A stretch of DNA of 64,000 nucleotides from an uncultured Parabacteroides sp. Lineage in GTDB: Bacteria; Bacteroidota; Bacteroidia; Bacteroidales; Tannerellaceae. Shown piece after piece: positions 54,163 to 62,681 of the stretch. The notes beneath the pieces were generated by a model. It searched no databases. It had not been told where the DNA came from and saw only the letters and a program-made list of their open reading frames with translations. A program made the position numbers and the translations under genes. Within the stretch, counting starts at the first letter, position 1. Every line of letters begins with the position of its first letter. The DNA lies in contig CASEMX010000003.1 in the NCBI GenBank assembly GCA_949289155.1, forward strand, positions 1 through 64,000, in the 5' to 3' direction.

Positions 54163-54972
54163 TCAAGATAACGCTCCTTCCCAAACAAAGCAATCAGGGA
54201 AATCCTGTTTTAATCGGGTTTCTGCTTTAAAGATACCGAACACCGATGAACCGGAGCCGGACATCGAGGCATATACTGCACCTTTGTCATAAAGCCGTTG
54301 TTTGATGGCTTCGATAGCGGGGTATTTCTGAAATACACTCGCTTCGAAATCATTGACCATCGATTCGCGCCACGTTTCTATCGGACGACGGACGATCTCT
54401 TTCAAAGAAACAACCGGAGCGGAAGGGGTAACCATGGCATAGGCTTCGGCGGTCGATACGGCAATATCCGGCTTTACTAAACAAAGATGCCAACCTTCGA
54501 GCGAAAGTTCGACCGGTTCGAAAATATTACCTATCCCTGAAGCAAATACAGGCTTATTACGAATAAAGAACGCACAATCCGCTCCCAGCGAAGAGGCCAT
54601 TTCTTCCAACTCGTCATCGGAAAGATGAAGCTGACAAAAGTCATTGACTAACCGGAGCATAAATGCGGCATCGGCCGAGCCTCCGCCCAATCCTGCGCCG
54701 AAAGGAATGGCCTTGAGCAATCCTATCCGGAGTTCCGGAATAGAGTATTTTTCTTTCAACTTGGCAAGCGCTTTCATGACAAGATTCTTTTCCGGCGGAG
54801 CATCGACGAGAATACCGCTTTGGGTAAACGAGGTTTCTTCCGCTGCGGTCAGTTCTAACGCATCTTTTATGGGAATAGGATAAAAAAGAGTCTCTATATC
54901 ATGATACCCATCTTGCCGTTTACGGACAATATTCAGTCCCAAGTTGATTTTTGCGTTCGGAAATATAATCAT
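54163..54972 (-). CDS. ispE: 4-diphosphocytidyl-2-C-methyl-D-erythritol kinase
   Basis: A 269-residue GHMP kinase that phosphorylates CDP-methylerythritol in the non-mevalonate isoprenoid pathway. [12 protein letters not shown] opens the fold, [15 protein letters not shown] is the ATP-binding loop and [13 protein letters not shown] the third GHMP motif. The length is usual. It starts two bases after the stop of the MFS gene, so the two are co-transcribed, ending at the strong terminator at 54.1 kb. Confidence 0.97.
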   Translation of the reverse strand: MIIFPNAKINLGLNIVRKRQDGYHDIETLFYPIPIKDALELTAAEETSFTQSGILVDAPPEKNLVMKALAKLKEKYSIPELRIGLLKAIPFGAGLGGGSADAAFMLRLVNDFCQLHLSDDELEEMASSLGADCAFFIRNKPVFASGIGNIFEPVELSLEGWHLCLVKPDIAVSTAEAYAMVTPSAPVVSLKEIVRRPIETWRESMVNDFEASVFQKYPAIEAIKQRLYDKGAVYASMSGSGSSVFGIFKAETRLKQDFPDCFVWEGALS

Positions 54973-54974
54973 AA

Positions 54975-56333
54975 TTACTCCTTGATATTCGGCAATTCCA
55001 GACCATAACCCTTTTTCTTATCCTCGCGTTTCAGTAAAACAGCCACGAAGAGCGCAACAATACCGAAACACATAAAGATAACCATCGGAAGCGTATAATC
55101 ATAAGCCGGTCCGCCGGTTGAAGCATCCAGCTTGCAATATTTATCCAATACCCAACCAATCAGCATCGGAACGCCCATCAGCCCCCAATTCTGCACCCAA
55201 AAGATTAATGCATACGCCGTTCCTAATTGTTTCTCCGGGATAATCTTCGGAACAGAGGGCCACATGGCAGAAGGAACCAACGAAAAGGCAATTCCCAGCA
55301 CAATCATAATCAAAGTAGCAAACCACCATACATTTAAAATCGGTAGCGCGAAGAGCAAATGGACTCCAATCAGCATAACTGCGCCAATCATCATAATCGT
55401 AGCCCCTTTTCCTTTACGGTCATACAGGTTTCCGAAGAAAGGAGTCAGGAAAAGCGTACCTAAAGGGAGCAAACTCGGAATATAACCAGCCAGTTCTTGC
55501 TCTACATTATATTTATTGACCATCAAGTCGGTTGCATATTTGATAAAAGGAAAGACTGCCGAATAGAATAAGACACAAAGCAGAGCGATTAACCAGAAAC
55601 CTTTGTTCTTAATGATAAGCGCTACATCCGAGAAACGGAACGGTTCTTCGTTTTCTTCCTCTTCTCCGGTCATTGATGCTTCCAATTTCTTATCCATTAC
55701 GATATAAACCATATAAGATATCGTTCCGATGCAGAGCATAATCAGGCAAAGCAGCACAGGTGCGGATACGCTTTGGAAATAAGACGCAAAAGGTACAGTA
55801 ATTGCCATAGCTAACATCGTCCCGATGCGGGCCGTTGCCATCTCCAATCCCATTGCCAAAGCCATTTCTTTCCCTTTAAACCATTTTACAATTACTTTTG
55901 ATACGGTAATACCGGCTATTTCTACACCCATACCGAAGATGGCATAACCAAATGCCGCCAATGCAACTTGAGCTTTCCAACCGAAAATTTCGCCCTCCGT
56001 ACCTATGTAACCTGCAACGGCGGCATATTTGATAGCACAACCGACAAGCATCAAAATACATGACATCATCCCAGTAAAACGTACGCCCATCTTATCCAAA
56101 ATCATGCCGCCGAAGATGAGCATCAGGAAGAATACATTAAACCAACCATAAGCACTGGTAAAAAAGCCGAAGTCTGTACTGGTCCATGCCAGTTGTTCTT
56201 CCAGCATCGGCTTCAGGGGAGACATAACGTCGGTTAGGAAATAGCCGCAAAGCATCGTAAATGCGACAATAGCAAGTGCCGTCCAGCGGGCGACTTTCGA
56301 ATCACTTAGTTTCTTTTGAATGAGTTCTGTCAT
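54975..56333 (-). CDS. MFS transporter
   Basis: A 452-residue twelve-segment major facilitator protein. [13 protein letters not shown] is the loop 2-3 signature, and the central cytoplasmic loop (about 215-235) is acidic ([12 protein letters not shown]). The overall pattern reminds me of the MFSD1-like and oxalate/formate-like branches, but the substrate is unknown. It lies 50 bases after folC and is coupled to ispE; no metabolic link is evident. Confidence 0.88.
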   Translation of the reverse strand: MTELIQKKLSDSKVARWTALAIVAFTMLCGYFLTDVMSPLKPMLEEQLAWTSTDFGFFTSAYGWFNVFFLMLIFGGMILDKMGVRFTGMMSCILMLVGCAIKYAAVAGYIGTEGEIFGWKAQVALAAFGYAIFGMGVEIAGITVSKVIVKWFKGKEMALAMGLEMATARIGTMLAMAITVPFASYFQSVSAPVLLCLIMLCIGTISYMVYIVMDKKLEASMTGEEEENEEPFRFSDVALIIKNKGFWLIALLCVLFYSAVFPFIKYATDLMVNKYNVEQELAGYIPSLLPLGTLFLTPFFGNLYDRKGKGATIMMIGAVMLIGVHLLFALPILNVWWFATLIMIVLGIAFSLVPSAMWPSVPKIIPEKQLGTAYALIFWVQNWGLMGVPMLIGWVLDKYCKLDASTGGPAYDYTLPMVIFMCFGIVALFVAVLLKREDKKKGYGLELPNIKE

Positions 56334-56383
56334 TGTCAGTTTTTAGTTTAATAAGTTCATTAATTTATAAGTTGTATTATATA

Positions 56384-57682
56384 TTACTTGCTGAATAACG
56401 GGTAAGCATCAGCCACAATAAAGGTACTTCCACCGATAAATACAAAGTCTTCTGCCGAGGACTCCTGAAGAGCGGAACGTACTGCCGACGCGACATTCGG
56501 ATAGGTCCTGCCTTTTAATCCATGGACATGCGCTTTCTCGGCAAATTCCTCCGCCGGAAGAGCACGACTTACGGAGGCTTGTGTGAAATAGTAGGTCGCA
56601 TCTTTGGGCATCATGGACAATACACCGTCGATATCTTTATCGTTTACCATACCAACTATCATCCGCAGGGTGTGGTAACGGTTCACTTCGTTCGCCAATT
56701 GGCGGGAAAGGAATTCCCATCCGCCGGTATTATGTCCCGTATCGCATACGACGCGTGGTGCAGCGTGTATTGTTTGCCATCGCCCCATCAGTCCGGTCAA
56801 TTCGACCACTCGCGCAAAGGCATTACGCACGGCTTCGGTCGGGATAGAAGTGCCCTTTTCCTGCAAAACCCCTACGGCGGTCAATACCGTGGCTGTATTC
56901 CGGGCTTGGACGATACCCCCCAATTCACCGGTCAGTTCGCCATAGGTTTTTGTCTGATAATGCCAGAGATTGTCCGCTCCCAATTCGCAATGCAACAAAG
57001 GTGCTATTTCCGTCGATGCATATAGCGGAGCCGATTCCGCCTTTGCCTTTTCCCGAAAAACCTGCATGATGCTCTCTTTTTCTACATCGCCGATAACGAC
57101 CGGTACATCCAGCTTGATGATTCCTGACTTCTCTGCAGCTATTGCCTCCAAGGTATTGCCCAAGAATTGCGTATGGTCCTTGCTGATATTGGTGATAATG
57201 CTCAATATAGGCGTTATAATATTGGTACTGTCCAAGCGGCCGCCCAATCCGACTTCGATAACGGCATAATCTACTCCGCAATCCCGGAAATAAGCGAATG
57301 CCATCGTCGAGGTTAATTCGAAGAATGAGGGTTGGAGCGGTTCAAACGCCGGGCGGAACTGTTCTACGAAATCGATTACATATTCTTTCGGGATAACTTT
57401 CCCATTCAGTCGAATTCGTTCTCGGAAATCTACCAGATGCGGCGAGGTATAAAGTCCAACTTTATAGCCGGCTTCTTGCAAAATAGCCGCCAGCAGATGG
57501 CTGGTTGACCCTTTTCCGTTCGTTCCCGCCACATGAATTGTCTGATAAGCCCGATGGGGATTTCCCAAATAATCATCCAACGCCCTGCTTGTATCCAGTC
57601 CCGGTTTATAAGCAGCCGCTCCGCTGTGCTGATAAACGGGCGTACTAGTGAACAAGTATTGCAAAGTCTCTTCGTATGTCAT
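56384..57682 (-). CDS. folC: Folylpolyglutamate / dihydrofolate synthase
   Basis: A 432-residue Mur-ligase-like enzyme that adds glutamate to dihydropteroate and to folates. The P-loop is AGTNGKGSTSHLLAAIL, then YTSPHLVDFRERIRLNG and the magnesium site VIEVGLGGRLDSTN; the C-terminal domain carries CDTGHNTGGWE. The ATG at 57682 is chosen over an in-frame TTG 24 bases upstream. First gene of the folC-MFS-ispE operon. Confidence 0.97.
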   Translation of the reverse strand: MTYEETLQYLFTSTPVYQHSGAAAYKPGLDTSRALDDYLGNPHRAYQTIHVAGTNGKGSTSHLLAAILQEAGYKVGLYTSPHLVDFRERIRLNGKVIPKEYVIDFVEQFRPAFEPLQPSFFELTSTMAFAYFRDCGVDYAVIEVGLGGRLDSTNIITPILSIITNISKDHTQFLGNTLEAIAAEKSGIIKLDVPVVIGDVEKESIMQVFREKAKAESAPLYASTEIAPLLHCELGADNLWHYQTKTYGELTGELGGIVQARNTATVLTAVGVLQEKGTSIPTEAVRNAFARVVELTGLMGRWQTIHAAPRVVCDTGHNTGGWEFLSRQLANEVNRYHTLRMIVGMVNDKDIDGVLSMMPKDATYYFTQASVSRALPAEEFAEKAHVHGLKGRTYPNVASAVRSALQESSAEDFVFIGGSTFIVADAYPLFSK

Positions 57683-57703
57683 CTTTTTGTTATTAACAGA
57701 GGG

Positions 57704-57737
57704 CAAAAGTAATCAAATTATCCGTATTAGCGGCAAA
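57704..57737 (-). promoter_or_regulatory. Promoter of the folC operon
   Basis: On the minus strand TACTTTTG (57704-57711 complement) is 22 bases before the start, with TTTG (57734-57737 complement) 22 bases further upstream. Confidence 0.62.
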
Positions 57738-57761
57738 GAGGAGGGGAAATGTGAGCCAGGA

Positions 57762-57946
57762 CTGCCAGAAGAAAACCGAGAATCTGCCGACTAAAAATCC
57801 GAGATATGCCGGCGTAAAGTTGGAGATGTGCTAACATAAACTCCGTACAGCCGCCGTATGAAGTTTTTATGCAGACCTTTCCAACTTTACTTCGGCAGTT
57901 CTCCAACTTTATCTGCCGATTTCTTTAAGTTTTCTCCGGCAGGTAT
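57762..57946. repeat. 22-bp array, first direct then inverted
   Basis: Units of the type TGCCGnnnTAAAnnTnGAGA start at 57762, 57784, 57806, with weaker ones at 57828 and 57850, 22 bases apart. Then inverted units, anchored by CCAAC or TTAAG at 57881, 57903 and 57925, again 22 bases apart. The last element AAGTTTTCTCCGGCAGG (57927-57943) is identical to 23368-23384. The array lies between divergent folC and pstS, upstream of both promoters. Confidence 0.82.
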
Positions 57947-58013
57947 CTGCACCCGGACAGGCATCTTTTGAAAATGTCATCGAATTGTAACGACTTGTGC
58001 AAAAGTTATATCG

Positions 58014-58021
58014 TACCTTAG
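58014..58021 (+). promoter_or_regulatory. Possible promoter of the pst operon
   Basis: TACCTTAG, one base from TAnnTTTG, 36 bases before pstS. I cannot point to a phosphate-regulator box. Confidence 0.45.
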
Positions 58022-58057
58022 CCCCGCGAAACGAAAGCAAATAAACATTGATATAAA

Positions 58058-58873
58058 ATGAAGAAAAGAATTTATCCGCTGGCGTTGCTGCTTTGCCTAT
58101 CGGCAATGGAATGCTTCGGCCAGCGAATCAAAGGAAGCGACACGGTGTTGCCTTTGACGCAGAGTCTTTCAGAAGCGTATATGAAAATGCATCCGGAGAC
58201 TTCGGTAACCGTTACGGGCGGAGGCAGCGGCGTTGGGATTTCTGCCCTGCTGGAAGGGACAACCGATATCGCAATGGCTTCCCGGCGAATCAAATTCGGC
58301 GAGAAAATGAAATTGAAAAAAGCCAAACAGGAGGCCGACGAAGTAATCGTGGCATACGATGCGCTGGCGGTTATCGTTCATCCGGACAATCCGGTGCAAC
58401 AATTGACGCGCGAACAGCTGGAGGGTATCTTTCGGGGAAAGATTACCAATTGGAAAGAGGTAGGAGGGGAGGACCGCAAAATCGTAGTCTATTCGCGCGA
58501 GACTTCCTCTGGCACATACGAGTTCTTTAAGGAGAGTGTGTTGGAAAACAAGAATTATATGAGCAGCATTCTGTCTATGCCTGCGACAGGCGCTATCATT
58601 CAATCGGTACGGCAAACAAAAGGAGCTATCGGATATGTCGGCTTGGCTTACCTGAATCCTTACGTAAAAGCGCTCAAAGTATCGTATGATGGCGGGAAAA
58701 ACTATATCTATCCGTCGATTGAGAACGGCATCAACAAAAGTTATCCTATCGTCCGTCCGTTGTATTATTACTATGACCATAGCAAAGCCGAACAAGTCGC
58801 GGCTTTTATCCGATATATCGGCTCAGAAGAGGCACGTAAGATTACATTGGACTTAGGCTTTATTCCGGACTAA
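58058..58873 (+). CDS. pstS: Phosphate-binding protein PstS
   Basis: A 271-residue periplasmic phosphate receptor of the Pst ABC importer, with a signal peptide (cleaved near ECFGQR). KGSDTVLPLTQ, TGGGSGVGISALLEGTTDIAMASR and SRETSSGTYEFFKE are the phosphate-binding loops. First gene of pstS-pstC-pstA-pstB-phoU; the next starts 21 bases later. No lipobox is seen, so the protein is free in the periplasm. Confidence 0.95.
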   Translation: MKKRIYPLALLLCLSAMECFGQRIKGSDTVLPLTQSLSEAYMKMHPETSVTVTGGGSGVGISALLEGTTDIAMASRRIKFGEKMKLKKAKQEADEVIVAYDALAVIVHPDNPVQQLTREQLEGIFRGKITNWKEVGGEDRKIVVYSRETSSGTYEFFKESVLENKNYMSSILSMPATGAIIQSVRQTKGAIGYVGLAYLNPYVKALKVSYDGGKNYIYPSIENGINKSYPIVRPLYYYYDHSKAEQVAAFIRYIGSEEARKITLDLGFIPD

Positions 58874-58894
58874 TCCTTATTACCTATACAATAT

Positions 58895-60088
58895 ATGAAA
58901 CGAATCATCGACATTATCGCTAAATATGTCTTTACCGTGAGCGGATTTACGACAAGCGTAGTTATTTTGCTCATCATCGGGTTCCTCTTCACCGAAGCGG
59001 TAGGACTGTTCAAGAATAACATCGTAGAAGAGGGGTATGTATTGGCATTGAATAAAGAAAATCCCGTAGAACGCCTCAGCGCCCAGCAGATAAAACAGCT
59101 GTTCGACGAGGAAATTACCAACTGGGAAGAAATCAACGGCAAAAATCTTCCGGTAAAGACATTCCGTTTGGAGGATTTGACAAAGTATTATTCGGAAGAA
59201 GAGTTAGGAGCCGAGTATGAATTGGCCGGCGATAAGATAGCCGACATAATTCATCGGACGCCCGGAATCGTTGCCTTCGTTCCTACCATGCTTATCGAAG
59301 GACAATCGGACATTTATCTGATTCCCGACCATACTATTCCGGTAAAAGATGTATTGGGCGGGACGGAATGGTTCCCAACAGCTACGCCTTCACCTATATT
59401 CGGAATATTGCCGTTGGTGAGTGGTACGCTTTGGGTAAGCTTCTTCGCTATCCTGATTGCATTGCCCTTTGGTTTGGCAGTATCTATCTATATGTCGGAA
59501 ATTGCACACCCGAAAGTACATAAAATATTGAAGCCAATGATTGAATTGCTGAATGGTATTCCTTCGGTAGTCTATGGTTTCTTCGGTTTGGCAGTTATTG
59601 TTCCGCTTCTCCAGCAAACATTCAATCTTCCGGTGGGTGAATCCGGTCTCGCAGGGAGTATTGTGTTAGCCATAATGGCATTGCCGACAATTATAGCCGT
59701 TGCTGAAGACGCAATGCGCAGTTGTCCGCAAAATATGCGTGAAGCAAGTTTAGCACTTGGCGCTTCGCAATGGCAAACCATCTATAAAGTGGTTGTTCCT
59801 TTTTCCATCTCCGGAATAACTTCCGGCGTCGTATTAGGCATCGGCCGAGCTATCGGCGAGACAATGGCGGTTCTGATGGTAACAGGAAACGCGGCAGTCA
59901 TTCCTTCATCCATTCTGGAGCCCCTAAGGACGATTCCGGCAACTATTGCAGCCGAATTAGGCGAAGCGCCGGTCGGAGGTTCGCACTATCAAGCCCTGTT
60001 CCTTTTAGGAGTCATCCTATTCTTTATTACATTATTCATTAATATGTGCGTCGAAGTTGTTTCGGCACGCAATAAATTCCGCAAATAA
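58895..60088 (+). CDS. pstC: Phosphate ABC transporter permease PstC with PstS-like insert
   Basis: A 397-residue inner-membrane permease. The C-terminal 240 residues are the normal permease (EAAlike loop REASLALGASQWQTIYKVV). Between the first membrane segment (about 12-34) and the rest lies an extra periplasmic stretch at about 45-158 that resembles PstS: NPVERLSAQQIKQLFDEEIT matches NPVQQLTREQLEGIFRGKIT of PstS, and HRTPGIVAFVPTMLI resembles its QTKGAIGYVGLAYL. E. coli PstC is shorter (about 319 residues). Confidence 0.94.
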   Translation: MKRIIDIIAKYVFTVSGFTTSVVILLIIGFLFTEAVGLFKNNIVEEGYVLALNKENPVERLSAQQIKQLFDEEITNWEEINGKNLPVKTFRLEDLTKYYSEEELGAEYELAGDKIADIIHRTPGIVAFVPTMLIEGQSDIYLIPDHTIPVKDVLGGTEWFPTATPSPIFGILPLVSGTLWVSFFAILIALPFGLAVSIYMSEIAHPKVHKILKPMIELLNGIPSVVYGFFGLAVIVPLLQQTFNLPVGESGLAGSIVLAIMALPTIIAVAEDAMRSCPQNMREASLALGASQWQTIYKVVVPFSISGITSGVVLGIGRAIGETMAVLMVTGNAAVIPSSILEPLRTIPATIAAELGEAPVGGSHYQALFLLGVILFFITLFINMCVEVVSARNKFRK

Positions 60089-60091
60089 GCA

Positions 60092-60967
60092 ATGGATATT
60101 CAATACAATAGATACAACAAGAAGAAACATTTCGTACAGGCTGTGATGTTTACTCTCTTCCGTCTATTCAGTTATAGCATAGCAGCCATATTATTTTGCA
60201 TTTTAGGCTTTATCTTGGTAAAAGGTTTCCATACCATCAGCTGGGAATTCATTACGCAAGCTCCATCTGACGGTATGACGAAAGGAGGAATCTGGCCGGC
60301 TATCGTCGGAACCTGTTGTTTGATGGCAGGCAGCGCCATTTTCTCTTTCCCTATAGGAGTTATCAGCGGAATCTATATGAACGAATATGCACCTAAAGGA
60401 AAGTTGGTCAATTTTATCCGTATGATGACAAACAATTTAGCAGGTATTCCCTCTATCGTATTCGGTCTGTTTGGTATGGCATTCTTCGTAAATTATATGG
60501 AATTCGGAGATAGTATCATTGCCGGCTCGTTAACTTTAGGATTATTGGCGTTACCTATCGTAATACGCACCACGGAAGAAGCATTTAAAGATATTCCGAA
60601 CAGTTTTCGTGAAGGGAGTCAAGCATTAGGTGCGACAAAAGCACAAACAATATGGAAGGTCCTGCTCCCAAGCGCGATGCCTCGCGTGATTACAGGATTA
60701 ATTCTTTCCTTAGGGCGAGTTTCCGGAGAGACAGCGCCGATTCTGTTTACCTGTGCCGCTTACTTTTTGCCGCATTTGCCAGAGAGTATTTTCGACCAAT
60801 GTATGGCATTACCGTACCATCTTTACGTAGTAGCGACCAGCGGAACGGATATCGAAGCCCAGCTCCCGATTGCTTACGGTACGGCATTCGTTTTAATTAT
60901 TATTGTATTACTTATGAATATGACGGCAAACCTAATCCGCCGTTTCTTTGTCCAAAAAACGCGCTAA
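60092..60967 (+). CDS. pstA: Phosphate ABC transporter permease PstA
   Basis: A 291-residue inner-membrane permease with six hydrophobic segments. NLAGIPSIVFGLFG and the EAA loop REGSQALGATKAQTIWKVLLPS are typical of PstA. It pairs with PstC to form the channel. It begins three bases after pstC ends and 12 bases before pstB. Confidence 0.96.
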   Translation: MDIQYNRYNKKKHFVQAVMFTLFRLFSYSIAAILFCILGFILVKGFHTISWEFITQAPSDGMTKGGIWPAIVGTCCLMAGSAIFSFPIGVISGIYMNEYAPKGKLVNFIRMMTNNLAGIPSIVFGLFGMAFFVNYMEFGDSIIAGSLTLGLLALPIVIRTTEEAFKDIPNSFREGSQALGATKAQTIWKVLLPSAMPRVITGLILSLGRVSGETAPILFTCAAYFLPHLPESIFDQCMALPYHLYVVATSGTDIEAQLPIAYGTAFVLIIIVLLMNMTANLIRRFFVQKTR

Positions 60968-60979
60968 TAAGAACTATAT

Positions 60980-61732
60980 ATGAATAAAATTGAAGCAAAG
61001 AATGTAGATTTCTATTATGGCGATTTCCATGCCTTGAAGAATATTAGCTTAACTATTCCGGAACGTGAAGTAGTTGCCTTCATCGGCCCGTCAGGATGTG
61101 GGAAATCAACCTTCCTCCGTCTCTTTAATCGAATGAACGATTTGATTCCTGATACGCATTTAAAAGGAAGCATCGAAATCGATGGGCAGAACATCTATGA
61201 CAAATCCATAGATGTAGATGTATTACGCAAGAATGTCGGAATGGTATTCCAGCGTCCTAATCCATTTCCTAAGAGTATCTTCGAAAATGTCGCATACGGC
61301 TTGCGGGTAAACGGAATAAAAGATAAATCCTATATTGCAGAAAGGGTAGAAACGGCCCTGAAGGGTGCTGCATTATGGAATGAAGTGAAAGATAAACTGA
61401 AAGAATCCGCTTATGCACTCTCTGGAGGACAGCAGCAACGTCTTTGTATCGCCCGGGCAATGGCAGTTTCTCCTTCTGTCTTGCTTATGGACGAGCCTGC
61501 ATCAGCTCTTGACCCGATTTCAACGGCTAAAATAGAAGAACTCATCTGTGAACTGAGCGAACAAACGACTATTGTTATCGTAACACACAGTATGCAGCAG
61601 GCCGCACGCGTCAGTCATAAAACGGCTTTCTTTTATTTAGGAGAAATGGTCGAATATGACGAGACAAAAAAGATATTTACGCATCCGGAAAAGGAGGCTA
61701 CGCAAAATTATATCACCGGTAGATTTGGATAA
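60980..61732 (+). CDS. pstB: Phosphate ABC transporter ATPase PstB
   Basis: A 250-residue ATPase that powers phosphate import. Walker A is GPSGCGKST (residues 36-44), the signature [17 protein letters not shown] and Walker [12 protein letters not shown], with the switch His in [21 protein letters not shown] is diagnostic for PstB. The length is normal. Confidence 0.98.
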   Translation: MNKIEAKNVDFYYGDFHALKNISLTIPEREVVAFIGPSGCGKSTFLRLFNRMNDLIPDTHLKGSIEIDGQNIYDKSIDVDVLRKNVGMVFQRPNPFPKSIFENVAYGLRVNGIKDKSYIAERVETALKGAALWNEVKDKLKESAYALSGGQQQRLCIARAMAVSPSVLLMDEPASALDPISTAKIEELICELSEQTTIVIVTHSMQQAARVSHKTAFFYLGEMVEYDETKKIFTHPEKEATQNYITGRFG

Positions 61733-61761
61733 AGTATTTACGAATTAAAAAAGGAAAGATT

Positions 61762-62439
61762 ATGGTTAAGTTTGTAGAGAATGAGCTGACCGCAATAAAG
61801 AAAGAAGTCAACGATATGTGGCTTCTTGTGCATGACCAATTGGACAATGCTTACAATGCGGTGCTTAATATTGATTTAGAATTGGCGGAGCGTGTAATGA
61901 CTCGTGAAAAACGTGTGAACGCTTTCGAATTAAAAATAGACAGCGATATCGAAGATTTTATCGCTTTATATAATCCTGTTGCGATAGATTTACGTTTTGC
62001 GCTCGCAATGTTGAAGATAAATAATAATTTGGAGCGCATCGGAGATTATGCCGATAGCATCGCCCGGTTTGTACAGCGCTGCCCGTTGCGAGAAGAAGAT
62101 AAAGAATTGTTCCATAAACTCCGCCTGCAGGAAATGAGCACACAAGTATTAAGTATGTTTTCCCGTACACATGAATCGCTTACGGAACATAACATTGGAT
62201 TGGCAAAATCGGTCTTTGAAGAGGACGAATTGCTGGACCAGTTGAACCGAGATGCGTTAGATATTTTGGCAGATTATGCGGCAGAACACCCTGAATCCAT
62301 CAAGCTTTGCCTTGAATTGGCCGGAGTGTTCCGTAAAATGGAACGTGCAGGCGACCATATCAGTAATCTGGCGGAAGAAACGGTATTTTATATTGACGCA
62401 GAGGTACTGAAACATACGAAATCTTTGGAAAAAGAATGA
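61762..62439 (+). CDS. phoU: Phosphate signalling protein PhoU
   Basis: A 225-residue all-helical protein of two three-helix bundles, each with a metal-binding E/DxxxD pattern (NLERIGDYADSIARF in the first, KMERAGDHISNLAEE in the second). PhoU curbs the Pst importer and the phosphate two-component system when phosphate is plentiful. Last gene of the pst operon. No phoR or phoB lies in the window. Confidence 0.95.
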   Translation: MVKFVENELTAIKKEVNDMWLLVHDQLDNAYNAVLNIDLELAERVMTREKRVNAFELKIDSDIEDFIALYNPVAIDLRFALAMLKINNNLERIGDYADSIARFVQRCPLREEDKELFHKLRLQEMSTQVLSMFSRTHESLTEHNIGLAKSVFEEDELLDQLNRDALDILADYAAEHPESIKLCLELAGVFRKMERAGDHISNLAEETVFYIDAEVLKHTKSLEKE

Positions 62440-62469
62440 CTTTATAAATCGATTTATAATGATTTTACT

Positions 62470-62499
62470 TGCCCTCTTTTTATTATAATTAGGAGGGCA
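62470..62499. terminator. Possible terminator of the pst operon
   Basis: Seven-base arms TGCCCTC (62470-62476) and GAGGGCA (62493-62499) with an AT-rich loop, 31 bases after phoU. No T-run follows on the plus strand. Confidence 0.45.
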
Positions 62500-62516
62500 C
62501 ATTCATTACGACATAC

Positions 62517-62680
62517 CCTCCCGCGAGCGACGGAGGAGTTGAAAATACAGGCAGAAAGGTTCCGGAGTCTCCGGAAGGGCGGTTTTTTGAAAATGACTCG
62601 TGCCGGAAGCTCTGGAAATGGGTGTTTTGAAAAATGAATGTTTCCGGAGTCTCCGGAACGACGGTTTTTTGAGAAACACC
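62517..62680. repeat. Four-unit array, 41 bp period
   Basis: The palindromic core CCGGAGTCTCCGGA and its variants start at 62521 (CCGCGAGCGACGGA), 62562, 62603 and 62644, each 41 bases apart. The following half of each unit carries a GGTTTTTTGAAAA-type tract (first unit degenerate). It lies between convergent phoU and mltF, and could contribute to ending both transcripts. Confidence 0.88.
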
Positions 62681-62681
62681 T

